Assembly: GCF_009002475.1 (NCBI RefSeq)
Contig: NZ_AP019860.1
Coordinates: 1,550,001 to 1,614,000, forward strand
DNA: 64,000 bases
Direction of reading: 5' to 3'
Source: Candidatus Uabimicrobium amorphum
GTDB lineage: Bacteria > Planctomycetota > Uabimicrobiia > Uabimicrobiales > Uabimicrobiaceae
Below, in pieces: positions 7,729 to 17,202 of the stretch. Positions within the stretch are counted from its first letter, which is position 1. Each line of letters begins with the position of its first letter. A model generated the notes under the pieces. The model was given only the letters and a program-made list of their open reading frames with translations. It was not told the origin of the DNA and did not search any database. The position numbers and the translations under genes are program-made.

Positions 7729-10197
7729 ATGCATCATAGAAACTCTCTAGTGCTAAATTGTATCCAAGCATCAGGATATCTTAATGTGCAGCAACTGGAA
7801 ACGGTAAAAAATTGCCGTGGAGATTTATTGAACAACTTGGCGCAATCTCAGCTTATCAATACACAACAAAAAAATTACTTGCATTTCCTTGTTGCATACT
7901 ACGCCTTACTGCAGGGGTCTAGTCGTTATGGTTACTTAAACGAAATGCAGGTGAAAAATTTAATGCACAACAAGCTGAAAAATAGTGATGGCTCGACAAC
8001 ATCGTTGACTTATGCCGATAAACAGTTTATTCATCGCGATGCGGCGCAAAAAATTGCCACAGATTTGTACAAAAACAAAGTACTGGTCAATGAGGAATAT
8101 AAACTCATCCAGAGTTGGATTAGTGGACTAGAGGGCACACTTAACAAAAAAGCTTTTCCACAAATAGCAAGCTACCAAATAGAGGAACTTGTAGGAAGTG
8201 GAGGGATGGGACGCGTATATCGCGCACGACACCCTATTCTACAAAAAGATGTTGCCATTAAGGTTCTCCTAAATTTACAAAACGCTCCACAAACCATCAA
8301 GCAACGCTTTTTTAGTGAAGCGCAGACAATGGCGCAACTAAAACATCCCAATATAGTACAAATCCATGATGTAGGTGTGCACAACGGTATTTCTTTTATT
8401 GCGATGGACTATATCGACGGAATGCCCCTAAAAGACATTCTAAAAGAAAAAAAAATGTCTTCGCGAAAATGTTGTGACATGATGTTGCAAATTCTCACCG
8501 CTGTCAACTATGCGCACCAACGTGGGATTATTCATCGCGATTTAAAACCAAGTAATCTTCTGTTAAAGGAAAATCACATATTTTTGATGGACTTTGGTTT
8601 GGCCAAAGACGTAAAAAAAGACGAGGATCTTACAAATAGTGGACAAATCTTAGGGACGCCAAAATATATGTCCCCAGAACAGGCGGAAGGCAAAAGCAAG
8701 AGTATCGACTTACGTAGTGATATATATGCACTAGGTGTCATTTTTTATGAAATGCTTACCGGTGTTTGCCCCATTAATGGTTCCTCACAGTCAAAAATAA
8801 TTTACAACATTTTACATGGCGAAGTCAAACCGATGCGCACTTATAACAAAAACTTGTCGAGTAAATTAGAAGCCATATGCTTGAAGGCTATGGCACGCGA
8901 TGCAGATAAACGCTACCAAACTGCACGAGAAATGCATAGTGACATACAAAATTTCCTGCATGGCAAAGCACTTTCCGTATCAAGTAGTCGAATTTCGCAA
9001 CACATGAACCGCAACCAAAAAAAATACACGCGGATCATGGCAATGGCATGTGCTTTTGTTGTGTGTTTATCTATAGGCATTTTTATTGGACGGGGAAATA
9101 AACAACCTAAGACGAAACAACCTCTGATGGTAACTTCGCAACAAAAACCACCACAGCGCATTGATCCTCCTTTGAAAAAAACAACAGAAAAAGAATTGTC
9201 ACGACAAGTTGATGAGTCTTCACACAACACAGCACAAAAGAAATCTCCGCAGCAGAATACACAAGAATATGTCCCGGTGTCAACGTTACGCAACTACAAA
9301 TACATCGCCAACAAATGGAAAAAATGGGTTACGCGTAAATATAAAGCTCAATTTTACATCAAACCTGTATGGAAATATCAGGTATTGTCCGATGATGATA
9401 TTTTTCGCATCTTGTACAGCACCGGAACCAATAGTTATGCAGTTTTTGCTTTTTCACGAGTTCGTCACGAAAATATATCTCACGTCATTCAAACCGCCGA
9501 AAAAGTGATTCTCAGCTCCAATGTAAGCGCTAAACTTGTACGAAAAAAACAGCAAGATACGCAAATTAACGAACTAAAGGGGAAAATGACGTATTATCAA
9601 CTACACAGCGCGGGAAAAAAATTCTATTTGCAAATGTTCACCGCAATTCATGATGGAATTGCGTACGTATGTACAGCGCGTCGTCCTCAGGACACACATC
9701 GCAAAAATGCAGGTGTCCTTCATGCAATGTACTCGTTGTCTATCATTGGTGAGGAATATACCACGGTCGAAAACAAAGATTTACACATTCGCTATAAAGT
9801 CAAAACCAAGTGGCCGGTACGAGAAAAAAAATTTAACAATGGAGGCATGAAATTTTACGGTTACTTAGGAGGCTTCTATTTCACGGTGCAGTCCTTCAAA
9901 ATAGAAAGCAAAGACCTCGATTATTGCCGCCGAAAAATGGAACGGCAGAGTATCATGAAGTTCTACCGCTTTCGTGTAAATGACAAAAAACCATATCGTA
10001 TCGGAGGCTTAAACGGTATTCTCGTAAGTTATAATCTGCGCAATAAACGAAGCAACATACGTTTTGAATCACAACGTTTCTATACTATCAAAAATGGCAA
10101 TGCCTATGGTATATTCGCTGTATATCGTGCAAACAATGAAAACCACAAAGCAGAACTGATAGAGGCGATGAATTCTTTAGAATATATTTCGGAATAA
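7729..10197 (+). CDS. membrane Ser/Thr protein kinase with unknown extracytoplasmic domain
   Basis: This encodes 822 residues from ATG 7729, chosen because GGGAG precedes it; in-frame TTG 7708 and ATG 7717 lack sites. Residues 1-150 are a helical N-terminal region without a known name. The kinase domain follows: GSGGMGRVY near residue 155, VAIK lysine, IIHRDLKPSN near 268, DFGLAK near 288, and GTPKYMSPEQ. A transmembrane helix (about 436-455) leads into a roughly 365-residue basic C-terminal part that should lie outside the cytoplasm and probably senses the envelope. All catalytic residues are present. The nitroreductase gene follows after 15 bases. Confidence 0.9.
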   Translation: MHHRNSLVLNCIQASGYLNVQQLETVKNCRGDLLNNLAQSQLINTQQKNYLHFLVAYYALLQGSSRYGYLNEMQVKNLMHNKLKNSDGSTTSLTYADKQFIHRDAAQKIATDLYKNKVLVNEEYKLIQSWISGLEGTLNKKAFPQIASYQIEELVGSGGMGRVYRARHPILQKDVAIKVLLNLQNAPQTIKQRFFSEAQTMAQLKHPNIVQIHDVGVHNGISFIAMDYIDGMPLKDILKEKKMSSRKCCDMMLQILTAVNYAHQRGIIHRDLKPSNLLLKENHIFLMDFGLAKDVKKDEDLTNSGQILGTPKYMSPEQAEGKSKSIDLRSDIYALGVIFYEMLTGVCPINGSSQSKIIYNILHGEVKPMRTYNKNLSSKLEAICLKAMARDADKRYQTAREMHSDIQNFLHGKALSVSSSRISQHMNRNQKKYTRIMAMACAFVVCLSIGIFIGRGNKQPKTKQPLMVTSQQKPPQRIDPPLKKTTEKELSRQVDESSHNTAQKKSPQQNTQEYVPVSTLRNYKYIANKWKKWVTRKYKAQFYIKPVWKYQVLSDDDIFRILYSTGTNSYAVFAFSRVRHENISHVIQTAEKVILSSNVSAKLVRKKQQDTQINELKGKMTYYQLHSAGKKFYLQMFTAIHDGIAYVCTARRPQDTHRKNAGVLHAMYSLSIIGEEYTTVENKDLHIRYKVKTKWPVREKKFNNGGMKFYGYLGGFYFTVQSFKIESKDLDYCRRKMERQSIMKFYRFRVNDKKPYRIGGLNGILVSYNLRNKRSNIRFESQRFYTIKNGNAYGIFAVYRANNENHKAELIEAMNSLEYISE

Positions 10198-10212
10198 TGG
10201 AAAGATTGTGTT

Positions 10213-10920
10213 ATGACAAACCACATAGAAGCACTACGTGAAATTATCGAAACGCGCCGTTCGGTACGACGCTTCACCGATGAAGAAATCCCACGCGAAG
10301 TTATCGAAGAATGCCTGCGATTGGCAATTTTAGCTCCAAATTCTAGTAACTTGCAACCATGGGAATTTTACGTTGTTTCCTCAGAGAATGAACGAAAACA
10401 ACTTGCGGCAGCGTGCTTCCAACAACGTGCGGCCAAAACTGCCGCAGTATTAATCGCGGTGGTGGGTCGCAGCAAATCATGGAAAGAGAACGCACAAAAA
10501 TTACTCAATGAATGGCCAGGTGATATTCCCCCCGCCGTGGAATCCTATTACACCAAGACCGTAAAATTACTTTATACACAAGGTCCTTTAGGCATTTTAG
10601 GATTCGCACGCAAGATAATGATGACTGTTGTAGGGTTATTCCGCCCGGTCCCACGCGGGCCTTTTTCTAAGCAAGGCATGCAGACATGGGCAGCGAAAAC
10701 ATGTGCCTTGGCTGCGGAAAATTTAATGCTAGCACTAAAAGCTCATGGTTACGATTCCTGCCCCATGGAAGGCTTCGACGAAAAACGTGTGCGCAAAATC
10801 CTCGGTTACCCAAGCGATGCTTTTACGGTGATGATGATCGGTGCCGGAAAAGGTGCCGCGGATGGAATTTATTACCCGCGCATGCGCTTTGATTCGAAGC
10901 ATCATGTATTTGAGGTGTAA
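10213..10920 (+). CDS. nitroreductase-family FMN oxidoreductase
   Basis: This is a 235-residue cytoplasmic flavoprotein of the nitroreductase fold. The N-terminal ETRRSVRRFTDEEIP holds the basic residues that bind FMN phosphate, followed by APNSSNLQPWEFYVV. The C-terminal part contains AAENLMLALKAHGYDSCPM and the late MMIGAGKG segment. Family members use NAD(P)H to reduce nitro compounds, quinones or other acceptors; the physiological substrate is unknown. The insert around residues 95-150 is longer than in the shortest members. It is probably in one transcript with the preceding kinase gene (15-base gap). Confidence 0.85.
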   Translation: MTNHIEALREIIETRRSVRRFTDEEIPREVIEECLRLAILAPNSSNLQPWEFYVVSSENERKQLAAACFQQRAAKTAAVLIAVVGRSKSWKENAQKLLNEWPGDIPPAVESYYTKTVKLLYTQGPLGILGFARKIMMTVVGLFRPVPRGPFSKQGMQTWAAKTCALAAENLMLALKAHGYDSCPMEGFDEKRVRKILGYPSDAFTVMMIGAGKGAADGIYYPRMRFDSKHHVFEV

Positions 10921-10931
10921 TGTTGGGCACG

Positions 10932-11037
10932 GTTCTCTGGAACTACAAAACAAAATGGTTTTGCAATTTTGACCGTAAGATCTTACGTTGTTCTCTGGAA
11001 CTACAAAACAAAATGGTTTTGCAATTTTGATCGTAAG
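10932..11037. repeat. pair of 48-bp direct repeats
   Basis: Bases 10932-10979 and 10990-11037 are identical except for one C/T change. Each begins GTTCTCTGGAACTAC and ends CGTAAG. The ten bases between them complete the palindrome CGTAAGATCTTACG (10973-10986 region). Each unit also contains a small CAAAA-TGG-TTTTG hairpin. Confidence 0.9.
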
Positions 11038-11136
11038 TAACAATTGTACAACACTTTGCACGACCAAATTGTACAATTTCAACAGCAAGTTGAAGTAGTT
11101 TGATTTTAATAAAACAACGGCTTGCTGTTGGGCACG

Positions 11137-11213
11137 GTCATCCCTCAGAAGCAGGGATCCAGCGTTTATAAGTCATCTTTATATTGCTGGTTTCCCGCTT
11201 ACGCGGGAATGAC
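11137..11213. repeat. REP/MITE-like element with GTCAT...ATGAC ends
   Basis: The left end GTCATCCCTCAGAAGCAGGG and the right end (reverse complement GTCATTCCCGCGTAAGCGGG) form an imperfect terminal inverted repeat of about 27 bases, both arms ending CCAGC. The GTCATTCCCGC...GCGGGAATGAC pattern is a palindrome type scattered through many bacterial genomes. No transposase is encoded within it. Confidence 0.7.
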
Positions 11214-11269
11214 ATCGATTTGTAAATCTTTTATTGACTGAAATGTACTTTTTAGTCAATGATTGTTTC

Positions 11270-12121
11270 CTATCGCAAACGTTGAAAAAACGTCATCACT
11301 ACGGTCGTTAACATGGTCGTGTCTTGCGGATTTCCCAAGTCAACATTGACTTCGCGATGTGTTTTATCAATCAAATAAACCTCACAATTGGAGAGCAACT
11401 TTGCAAACCCATAGTTTTGTTGCTCGCGCATCTCTTGTCCTTTTTGCGTCACTAAAAGCATAGGACCATCTTCGCGATCCGCGTATTCCGAAGGAGAGGC
11501 TTTTCGCCACGTATCGTACTTTTTATTTTCCTCTTCCGTACCGAAAGCGTTAAAGAACATTCCTCCGGCGGTTGATGTACGCTTTGCAACGTCATATGCT
11601 GCGGTGTCAAGTGCACACGTACCGCGAATAATCTCTGTAGAAATGTCGTAGCGCTTGAGATAAGATTCATCTGTTGCGACCAGTGCAACAAGATGTGCTC
11701 CTGCCGAGTGACCAATCAGAAAAAACTTTTCGTTGTCCCCCTTGTACTCCGCGATATTTTTATGTAACCACGCGATTGCTTCGCCTACATCATTTGGATG
11801 ATCGGGAAACATAATCCTATTTTTATTTTTTAGTTCTAAGGGAAAAGGAGAAAGTCGATAGTTTATCGAAACAAAGATATACTGTTCATCGGTAAACAAC
11901 GTTGCTTTGTGATGCACTCTTTTCTTATCACCAATGCACCACCCTCCGCCGTGAACATAAATCATCACTGGAAGAGGCTTTGATATTTGTTTGGGAACAT
12001 AAATATCCAGTGTATTCATCTTTTCGGACTGCTTATCTAAATTGTAATTAATATCACTGTATTTTGTATAGTCCGCATATACAAAGCTACACAGCAGTAG
12101 TCCAAATACTAAAGTCCTCAT
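11270..12121 (-). CDS. secreted alpha/beta hydrolase (carboxylesterase, HGGGW type)
   Basis: This encodes 283 residues with a signal peptide (MRTLVFGLLLCSFVYA). It has the hormone-sensitive-lipase/BD-FAE layout: oxyanion-hole motif HGGGW near residue 55, DVGEAIAWLHKNIAEYKGD, and nucleophile elbow GHSAG near residue 140. A C-terminal His (KTHREVN) probably completes the triad. Family members cleave short acyl esters such as acetyl groups on sugars, or kynurenine. Its start overlaps the stop of the upstream hydrolase gene by four bases (ATGA), so the two are translated as a pair. Confidence 0.85.
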   Translation of the reverse strand: MRTLVFGLLLCSFVYADYTKYSDINYNLDKQSEKMNTLDIYVPKQISKPLPVMIYVHGGGWCIGDKKRVHHKATLFTDEQYIFVSINYRLSPFPLELKNKNRIMFPDHPNDVGEAIAWLHKNIAEYKGDNEKFFLIGHSAGAHLVALVATDESYLKRYDISTEIIRGTCALDTAAYDVAKRTSTAGGMFFNAFGTEEENKKYDTWRKASPSEYADREDGPMLLVTQKGQEMREQQNYGFAKLLSNCEVYLIDKTHREVNVDLGNPQDTTMLTTVVMTFFQRLR

Positions 12122-13650
12122 AAAATGTCTCCCAAAGATAAATTTTCCAATACATAGTCACCGATAATTTTCATGATATCCTGCTCCGGCGGACGATTTC
12201 TTACACGACCATAGTTGAATATTGGTTCGTGGTCCTCCACCTCGTCGAGGTTAATATGTGCGACCCGATTACCATGACCGCGTAACTTTTTTATATACTG
12301 CCGGATAATATGCTTGCAGATAATTTTGTCGTCTATTTCACTTTTTCCCGTAGTGATAATAAAAAAATTACTGTCGTGAATTTTTCCTTTTTTGATCAAC
12401 TTCTCTAAAGACAACGACACTTTACATACTTCTTTGTATAACTTGTCCGTAACCCCAGCGGTGACATATCGTTGATTAAGGTTGAGCTTCTCATAATAAT
12501 TATCAACGTACTCACGATGTTCATCGGTCATATGCCCTGTATATAAGTCATTGTAATGCAATTGCTTACTAAAATTGGCATTTTTAATAATGCGCAGCAC
12601 TTCACCTATGTAAAAGGGACTGTTGCGATTGAAAGAAGGTATGTAGCGTTTTGAAAAATTCACCAAACCTTTCCACTTACGGACTAAAGGAATATTTCCC
12701 AACCACAGACCTCCTGCCGCAGCATAGCCAGGAGAAATAAGCAAAGTGCGCTTGGGGAGTTGATCCCTGTAGTCTATGATGGCTCTAGTTGTTAACATAC
12801 CACTAAGACTAATACCCGCCATCACCACTTCCACATGTAGGTACTCTTTTATCACCTCTTGTATGGTGATGGTTGCATGAGCTATTTGCTTGATCCACTC
12901 CTCAAAAGAGCCAATATGCCCTTTGGGGGTAGATATTTTTTGGGGCTGTGCGTCTGAGTTAGAGGCACCATGCCCTAATAGATCAACTGCCACCACATAA
13001 ATTCCCTGTTCCACAATTTTTTTTATGTGGCACAGGTCACCACACCATGAACCAATTCCATGCCACAATACCATCACCTTTTTAATTTGAGTGTATTGTG
13101 GGGTAAATTCCATAAAAGAATAGTACCAACCATTATCAGCGAAAGCCGATTTTATTTGTATGCCAATATAACTGAGTGTTTGTCCATAATACCCTTGGCT
13201 AATATGGTCATATGCTTGTGGGGTTTGTGCTTGTAAGTAATCACTCTGTGTTTTTAAATATTCCAACGACGCTGTTGGATCATAACCATAATCGTAATCA
13301 ATACTACTCGTACTCATGTAGTTGTTAAAATAAAAACGCACTTCGTCTTCACGTGTTTCCAAAGCGTGTTTCACTACATCAAAAGGCTTTTTTACGGTAT
13401 CCCCAACTTGTTGCCCAGTTTTTTTGACAGTATTGCCAACTTGTTTTCCGGTTTTCTTGACGGAGTGACCTACCTGTTTCCCGGTTTTTTTTACCTGATT
13501 TTTTGTTTGCCGATATTTTGTACGCACATAACCACTCGCTTTTGTCACTCGTTCTTTTGTCACGTTCTTGATTTGCTGAGTGATTTTTTTGCGTTGTGGT
13601 TCTTGCTGATCAAAGGCAGGGCCAGGATAATCAAAGTTATTGTCGTTCAT
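12118..13650 (-). CDS. alpha/beta hydrolase with N-terminal 11-residue amphipathic repeats
   Basis: This encodes 510 residues without a signal peptide. Residues about 53-85 are three perfect-phase 11-mers (VKKTGKQVGHS, VKKTGKQVGNT, VKKTGQQVGDT), preceded by two looser ones. Such 11-mers form helices that lie on membranes. The C-terminal hydrolase domain has LWHGIGSWCG, VVAVDLLGHGASNSD and a nucleophile elbow MAGISLSG, where the usual last Gly of GxSxG is Ser. LDEVEDHEPI probably supplies the His. The protein may be a membrane-bound lipase or esterase; the substrate is unknown. Translational coupling with the secreted hydrolase downstream suggests a shared pathway. Confidence 0.75.
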   Translation of the reverse strand: MNDNNFDYPGPAFDQQEPQRKKITQQIKNVTKERVTKASGYVRTKYRQTKNQVKKTGKQVGHSVKKTGKQVGNTVKKTGQQVGDTVKKPFDVVKHALETREDEVRFYFNNYMSTSSIDYDYGYDPTASLEYLKTQSDYLQAQTPQAYDHISQGYYGQTLSYIGIQIKSAFADNGWYYSFMEFTPQYTQIKKVMVLWHGIGSWCGDLCHIKKIVEQGIYVVAVDLLGHGASNSDAQPQKISTPKGHIGSFEEWIKQIAHATITIQEVIKEYLHVEVVMAGISLSGMLTTRAIIDYRDQLPKRTLLISPGYAAAGGLWLGNIPLVRKWKGLVNFSKRYIPSFNRNSPFYIGEVLRIIKNANFSKQLHYNDLYTGHMTDEHREYVDNYYEKLNLNQRYVTAGVTDKLYKEVCKVSLSLEKLIKKGKIHDSNFFIITTGKSEIDDKIICKHIIRQYIKKLRGHGNRVAHINLDEVEDHEPIFNYGRVRNRPPEQDIMKIIGDYVLENLSLGDIL

Positions 13651-13740
13651 AATGCCCTCCCAAATATTTATGTGTATGTAAACAGTGTGAAAGAACGATT
13701 TTTTTTATTTACTAGGAAATCTTTTACTCTTATGGTGTTT

Positions 13741-14271
13741 TTAAAAAGCAGGAGGAATATATCTTTTCCCACGAAAAAGCACATTAACTTCATCTTTGCT
13801 TTTTAAACGCTTTACTACATGTCCCGCCCACTGCTGAAGGATAGGCACACTTTCACTGTCATGTGACCAAAATAAGAGAAGGTGTTCTTTGTGTGAATAG
13901 ATAAAAACCCATCCTACTACCATTTTGAGGACTTTTTCTAAATGTTTGTCCAACAATTGCTTGTCACTAAATTCAAAAGCCATGTAACCAGCTTGATCGC
14001 TTTTTCCTTTGAGAGAAACATTATAAATGCGATGAATATTTTCTGGCTCTATTTTAAGTCTCGTGCAAAAATCCTTGAGAAATTTTTGGGGAATAAATCC
14101 AGGATTTTTTAAACCTTGTTTCTTGTCGTTCTCGGAAAATTTAACTAACGTATGTCCTTTCGGTATTTCATTTTTTTCTAAAGTAAAAGGATATATTTTG
14201 TTGTCAGTCTTTTGTTCATCCGCGTAGTTCAAAATGATGATGCAACAAAAAACGAATGTCAGTATCTTCAT
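13741..14271 (-). CDS. exported hypothetical protein
   Basis: This encodes 176 residues beginning with a signal peptide (MKILTFVFCCIIILNYA). The mature part starts DEQKTDNKIYPFTL and contains GYMAFEFSDKQLLDKHLEK and GWVFIYSHKEHLLLFWSHD, giving an alternating strand and helix pattern without a recognisable catalytic set. The start lies one base after the stop of the kinase gene, so the protein is surely coexpressed with that kinase and may be its periplasmic ligand or target. I do not recognise a family. Confidence 0.65.
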   Translation of the reverse strand: MKILTFVFCCIIILNYADEQKTDNKIYPFTLEKNEIPKGHTLVKFSENDKKQGLKNPGFIPQKFLKDFCTRLKIEPENIHRIYNVSLKGKSDQAGYMAFEFSDKQLLDKHLEKVLKMVVGWVFIYSHKEHLLLFWSHDSESVPILQQWAGHVVKRLKSKDEVNVLFRGKRYIPPAF

Positions 14272-14272
14272 A

Positions 14273-15784
14273 CTAATCCCTTTCGCTTTTTAATTTTTTT
14301 GATCTTGCAATGTAAGATTGGAGCTCTCCCTCTAAACTTGGTTCAAGTTTTAAAGCCCTGTTAAAATCACGAAGTGCGCGACGATATTTTGCGAGATAGA
14401 AAAAACAGATTCCTCGTGATCTAAAGGAATCAGCATGGCGATGATCCATCTTAATAGCTTTCGTAAAGTGACGTAATGCTTTTGAATAGTGTTTTAACTT
14501 CATGTATTGCGCACCTAATTTGTAATGTGCCGCAAACATTTTGTTGTGTGTTGTTTTTGGGCTTTGCTTTTTGACTTCTTCTTTTTCCTTCGTTTCTGGG
14601 CGCTTGTTTGTGCTTTTATCATCGCCATGATTACTTTTATTATGATTCTTTGGTGGTGTTTTGTCTTTTTTTGTATTACTTTTTTGTATTTTTTTCCGCA
14701 AAATTTTCGGCGTTTTTTTCTTCGGAGGCGTTTTATCAAATGACATTATCCAGAAAAAGCCGCACAAAATTAGACCTGCTAAAAGTAAGGGGATGATGAT
14801 GACGTTTTTGTCAAATATTTTGTCGTCGTTTTTTCTACGAGCTATTTTACTTGGCGAATTCTGTATTTCGTCATCAAGAGATTCCAAATCTATTGGTTCT
14901 GGATTTGGCAACGACGCAGGAGTTGTACTTAACGGAGGTGAAGTTGCCACGACCTGATTTGGTTGTGCAAGAGGACAGTTTCGCAATATATTGTACATTT
15001 CGGCGGTGGAGCTAAGTCGCTTTTGCGGATCTTTATGTAGTGCTTGGTCCAAAAGTCTTGCCACATATGCAACATGAGGAGACCGATCCCCTAAGAATTC
15101 ATGAAGTAATGGCAAACGCGCTTGCAAAATATTGCGAAAGACCCGTGCCTTACTTTGGTCGTGAAAAGGAGAATTCTCCATCCATGCAAACCACTGATAC
15201 AACACCACACCCAAAGAAAAAACATCGGAATTATGCGCAATAGAACCTTCCACTTGTTCAGGACTCATATATTTCGGAGTTCCCACAACTTTTCCAGGTT
15301 GCGTAAGGCTTTGCATGCTTTCCATTTTGGCGATTCCTAAATCTAAAAGACGAGGAACAAGATTATTTCCCTCAAGCATGATATTAGAAGGTTTAATATC
15401 ACGATGAATAATTTCTGCTTTATTTAGGGTAGCTACGGCACTACAAATTTGTGTTGCTATTTCTAATTTTTTATTGAAGTCTATGGTGAATAACTTCTTC
15501 TTTAATACGTCGCGAACTGTAACTCCTTGAATGTAATCCATTACAATAAAATAACTATTTTTCTGTTGTAAAAATTCAATACCACGTACAATATTGGGGT
15601 GATTGATGCGCGTTAAAAAATAAAATTCACGACGTATACGCTCCAGAATCTTTGGATTTAGGGAGTTGCATTCCTTTGCGGCAAAATAACAACCACTACG
15701 CAAGTTTCTTACAAGATAAACCTTACCCATGGCGCCCTGCCCCAGAGTAGACTCTACTTTGTATTTGCCGCTTAATATTTCCAT
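14273..15784 (-). CDS. Ser/Thr protein kinase with membrane segment and TPR tail
   Basis: This is a 503-residue kinase. The catalytic domain starts at the N-terminus: GQGAMGKVY, AAKE with K37, IIHRDIKPSN with HRD at 127-129, then LLDLGIAK, where the Mg-binding DFG reads DLG (148-150), and GTPKYMSPEQ. DLG variants are usually active. After a Ser/Pro linker comes a transmembrane helix near residues 320-345, a Lys-rich spacer, then two TPR units (LGAQYMKLKHYSKALRHFTK and RGICFFYLAKYRRALRDFNR), predicted outside the cytoplasm. It heads a two-gene unit with the secreted protein that follows. Confidence 0.9.
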   Translation of the reverse strand: MEILSGKYKVESTLGQGAMGKVYLVRNLRSGCYFAAKECNSLNPKILERIRREFYFLTRINHPNIVRGIEFLQQKNSYFIVMDYIQGVTVRDVLKKKLFTIDFNKKLEIATQICSAVATLNKAEIIHRDIKPSNIMLEGNNLVPRLLDLGIAKMESMQSLTQPGKVVGTPKYMSPEQVEGSIAHNSDVFSLGVVLYQWFAWMENSPFHDQSKARVFRNILQARLPLLHEFLGDRSPHVAYVARLLDQALHKDPQKRLSSTAEMYNILRNCPLAQPNQVVATSPPLSTTPASLPNPEPIDLESLDDEIQNSPSKIARRKNDDKIFDKNVIIIPLLLAGLILCGFFWIMSFDKTPPKKKTPKILRKKIQKSNTKKDKTPPKNHNKSNHGDDKSTNKRPETKEKEEVKKQSPKTTHNKMFAAHYKLGAQYMKLKHYSKALRHFTKAIKMDHRHADSFRSRGICFFYLAKYRRALRDFNRALKLEPSLEGELQSYIARSKKLKSERD

Positions 15785-16005
15785 TGGTTACCTCAGATTG
15801 TTATTTTCAAGAATCTACACAGAAATGCCATTTACAATATACTTTCTCCTAGGATACACAAAAACGCGGTCGTTGTCATTCGAATTTTGCCATGCTTTTA
15901 CGTTAAATGCACTATTTATTTTTGAGTGAGTTTATGACATAATAGAAAATACACTTGGTGTAAAGTTAAGCTTTTGTGCGAAAGATCTAAAGGGAGATAA
16001 ATCAA

Positions 16006-17190
16006 GTGAAATATAATTTCGACAAAAAAATAAATAGGCGTAACACCGAATCAATGAAGTGGGATCATCTTGGAAAAATGTTTCCACTTTTTGAGAATAA
16101 AACGTTATTACCTTTATGGGTAGCGGATATGGACTTTGAGTGTGCCCCTCCTATTCAAGATGCCATCCGCAAACGTGTGGAACATGGCATCTGGGGGTAT
16201 ACGATTTGTGGGGACGATTACTATAGCTCTGTGATAAACTGGATGGCAAAAAGACACGATTGGGCAATCGAAAAAGAGTGGATTGTTTATGCACGTGGGA
16301 TAGTACCGACCTTGTGTTTTTGTGTACAGACCTTTACCAATCCCGGAGATAAAGTTATTATCCAGCGGCCAGTTTATTACCCATTTACTGCTGTTGTCGA
16401 AAATAATGGTCGTGTGGTGGCAAACAACGCACTGGTATATGATAAAAATTATTACACGATAGATTTTGAAGATCTAGAAAAACAAGCGGCAGACCCCACC
16501 ACCAAATTGATGTTCTTATGTAATCCGCATAATCCTGTGGGAAGAGTTTGGACAGCGGCGGAACTCGAAACAGTCGGAGATATATGCCTTAGAAATAACA
16601 TAATTCTCGTTTCGGATGAGGTTCATGGTGATTTGACGTTGAAAGATCATCGCCATATTCCCATCACGAATGTTGCAGAACGCTTTATGCAAAATACAAT
16701 TATTTGTACCGCCCCAAGCAAAACGTTTAATTTGGCAGGTATGCATACATCAAATATCATTATACCTGACAAAAAATTACGCGGAAACTACATGCGTACG
16801 GCAATAGACAAACACTTCAATCTCGACGCAAATCCCATGGGCATTGAAGCAACCAAAGCAGCATATAACGACTGCGACGAGTGGCTTGATGAACTCCTTC
16901 TATATGTGGAAGACAACATGGAGTTTATTGCTGATTTTTGTCGCCAAAATATCCCACAGGTAAAATTAGTAGAGCCCCAGGGAACCTATCTGGCCTGGCT
17001 CGATTTTACCCAGTTAGGGTTAACGCAATCGCAACTGACCGATTTGATTGTCCATAAATGCCAAATCGCACTTGACGAAGGATACTTTTTTGGGGCAGAA
17101 GGAACTGGTTTCGAGAGAATAAATGTCGCTTGCCCCAAAGCCACCCTCAAAGAGTGCATGGAGCGTATCGCCAAAGAATTGGCAACGTAA
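16006..17190 (+). CDS. PatB/MalY-type PLP aminotransferase (probable cystathionine beta-lyase)
   Basis: This is a 394-residue fold-type-I pyridoxal-phosphate enzyme. The family mark LPLWVADMDFECAPPI near residue 37, CNPHNPVGRVW, LVSDEVHGDL and the PLP lysine in APSKTFNLAGMH are all present. MalY/PatB enzymes cleave cystathionine or cysteine to homocysteine or pyruvate plus sulfide. The start is GTG 16006, supported by AAGGGAGA eight or so bases upstream. It is the first gene of an operon with the large zinc-ribbon kinase (12-base gap), an RmlD-like reductase and a pseudouridine synthase. Confidence 0.88.
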   Translation: MKYNFDKKINRRNTESMKWDHLGKMFPLFENKTLLPLWVADMDFECAPPIQDAIRKRVEHGIWGYTICGDDYYSSVINWMAKRHDWAIEKEWIVYARGIVPTLCFCVQTFTNPGDKVIIQRPVYYPFTAVVENNGRVVANNALVYDKNYYTIDFEDLEKQAADPTTKLMFLCNPHNPVGRVWTAAELETVGDICLRNNIILVSDEVHGDLTLKDHRHIPITNVAERFMQNTIICTAPSKTFNLAGMHTSNIIIPDKKLRGNYMRTAIDKHFNLDANPMGIEATKAAYNDCDEWLDELLLYVEDNMEFIADFCRQNIPQVKLVEPQGTYLAWLDFTQLGLTQSQLTDLIVHKCQIALDEGYFFGAEGTGFERINVACPKATLKECMERIAKELAT

Positions 17191-17202
17191 CTTGAGGAAA
17201 AA

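Larger units (their letters stand above)
10921..11269. other. gene-free repeat patch
   Basis: These 349 bases between the nitroreductase and hydrolase genes contain no credible gene. They hold a 48-bp direct repeat pair, a second copy of the 13-base word TGTTGGGCACGGT (10921-10933 and 11126-11138) and a 77-base REP/MITE-like palindrome, each listed separately. Confidence 0.8.

Noticed and set aside
10735..11088. 117-codon minus-strand gene
   Set aside because: It runs across the 48-bp repeats and then antisense through the nitroreductase gene; the peptide simply repeats with the DNA.
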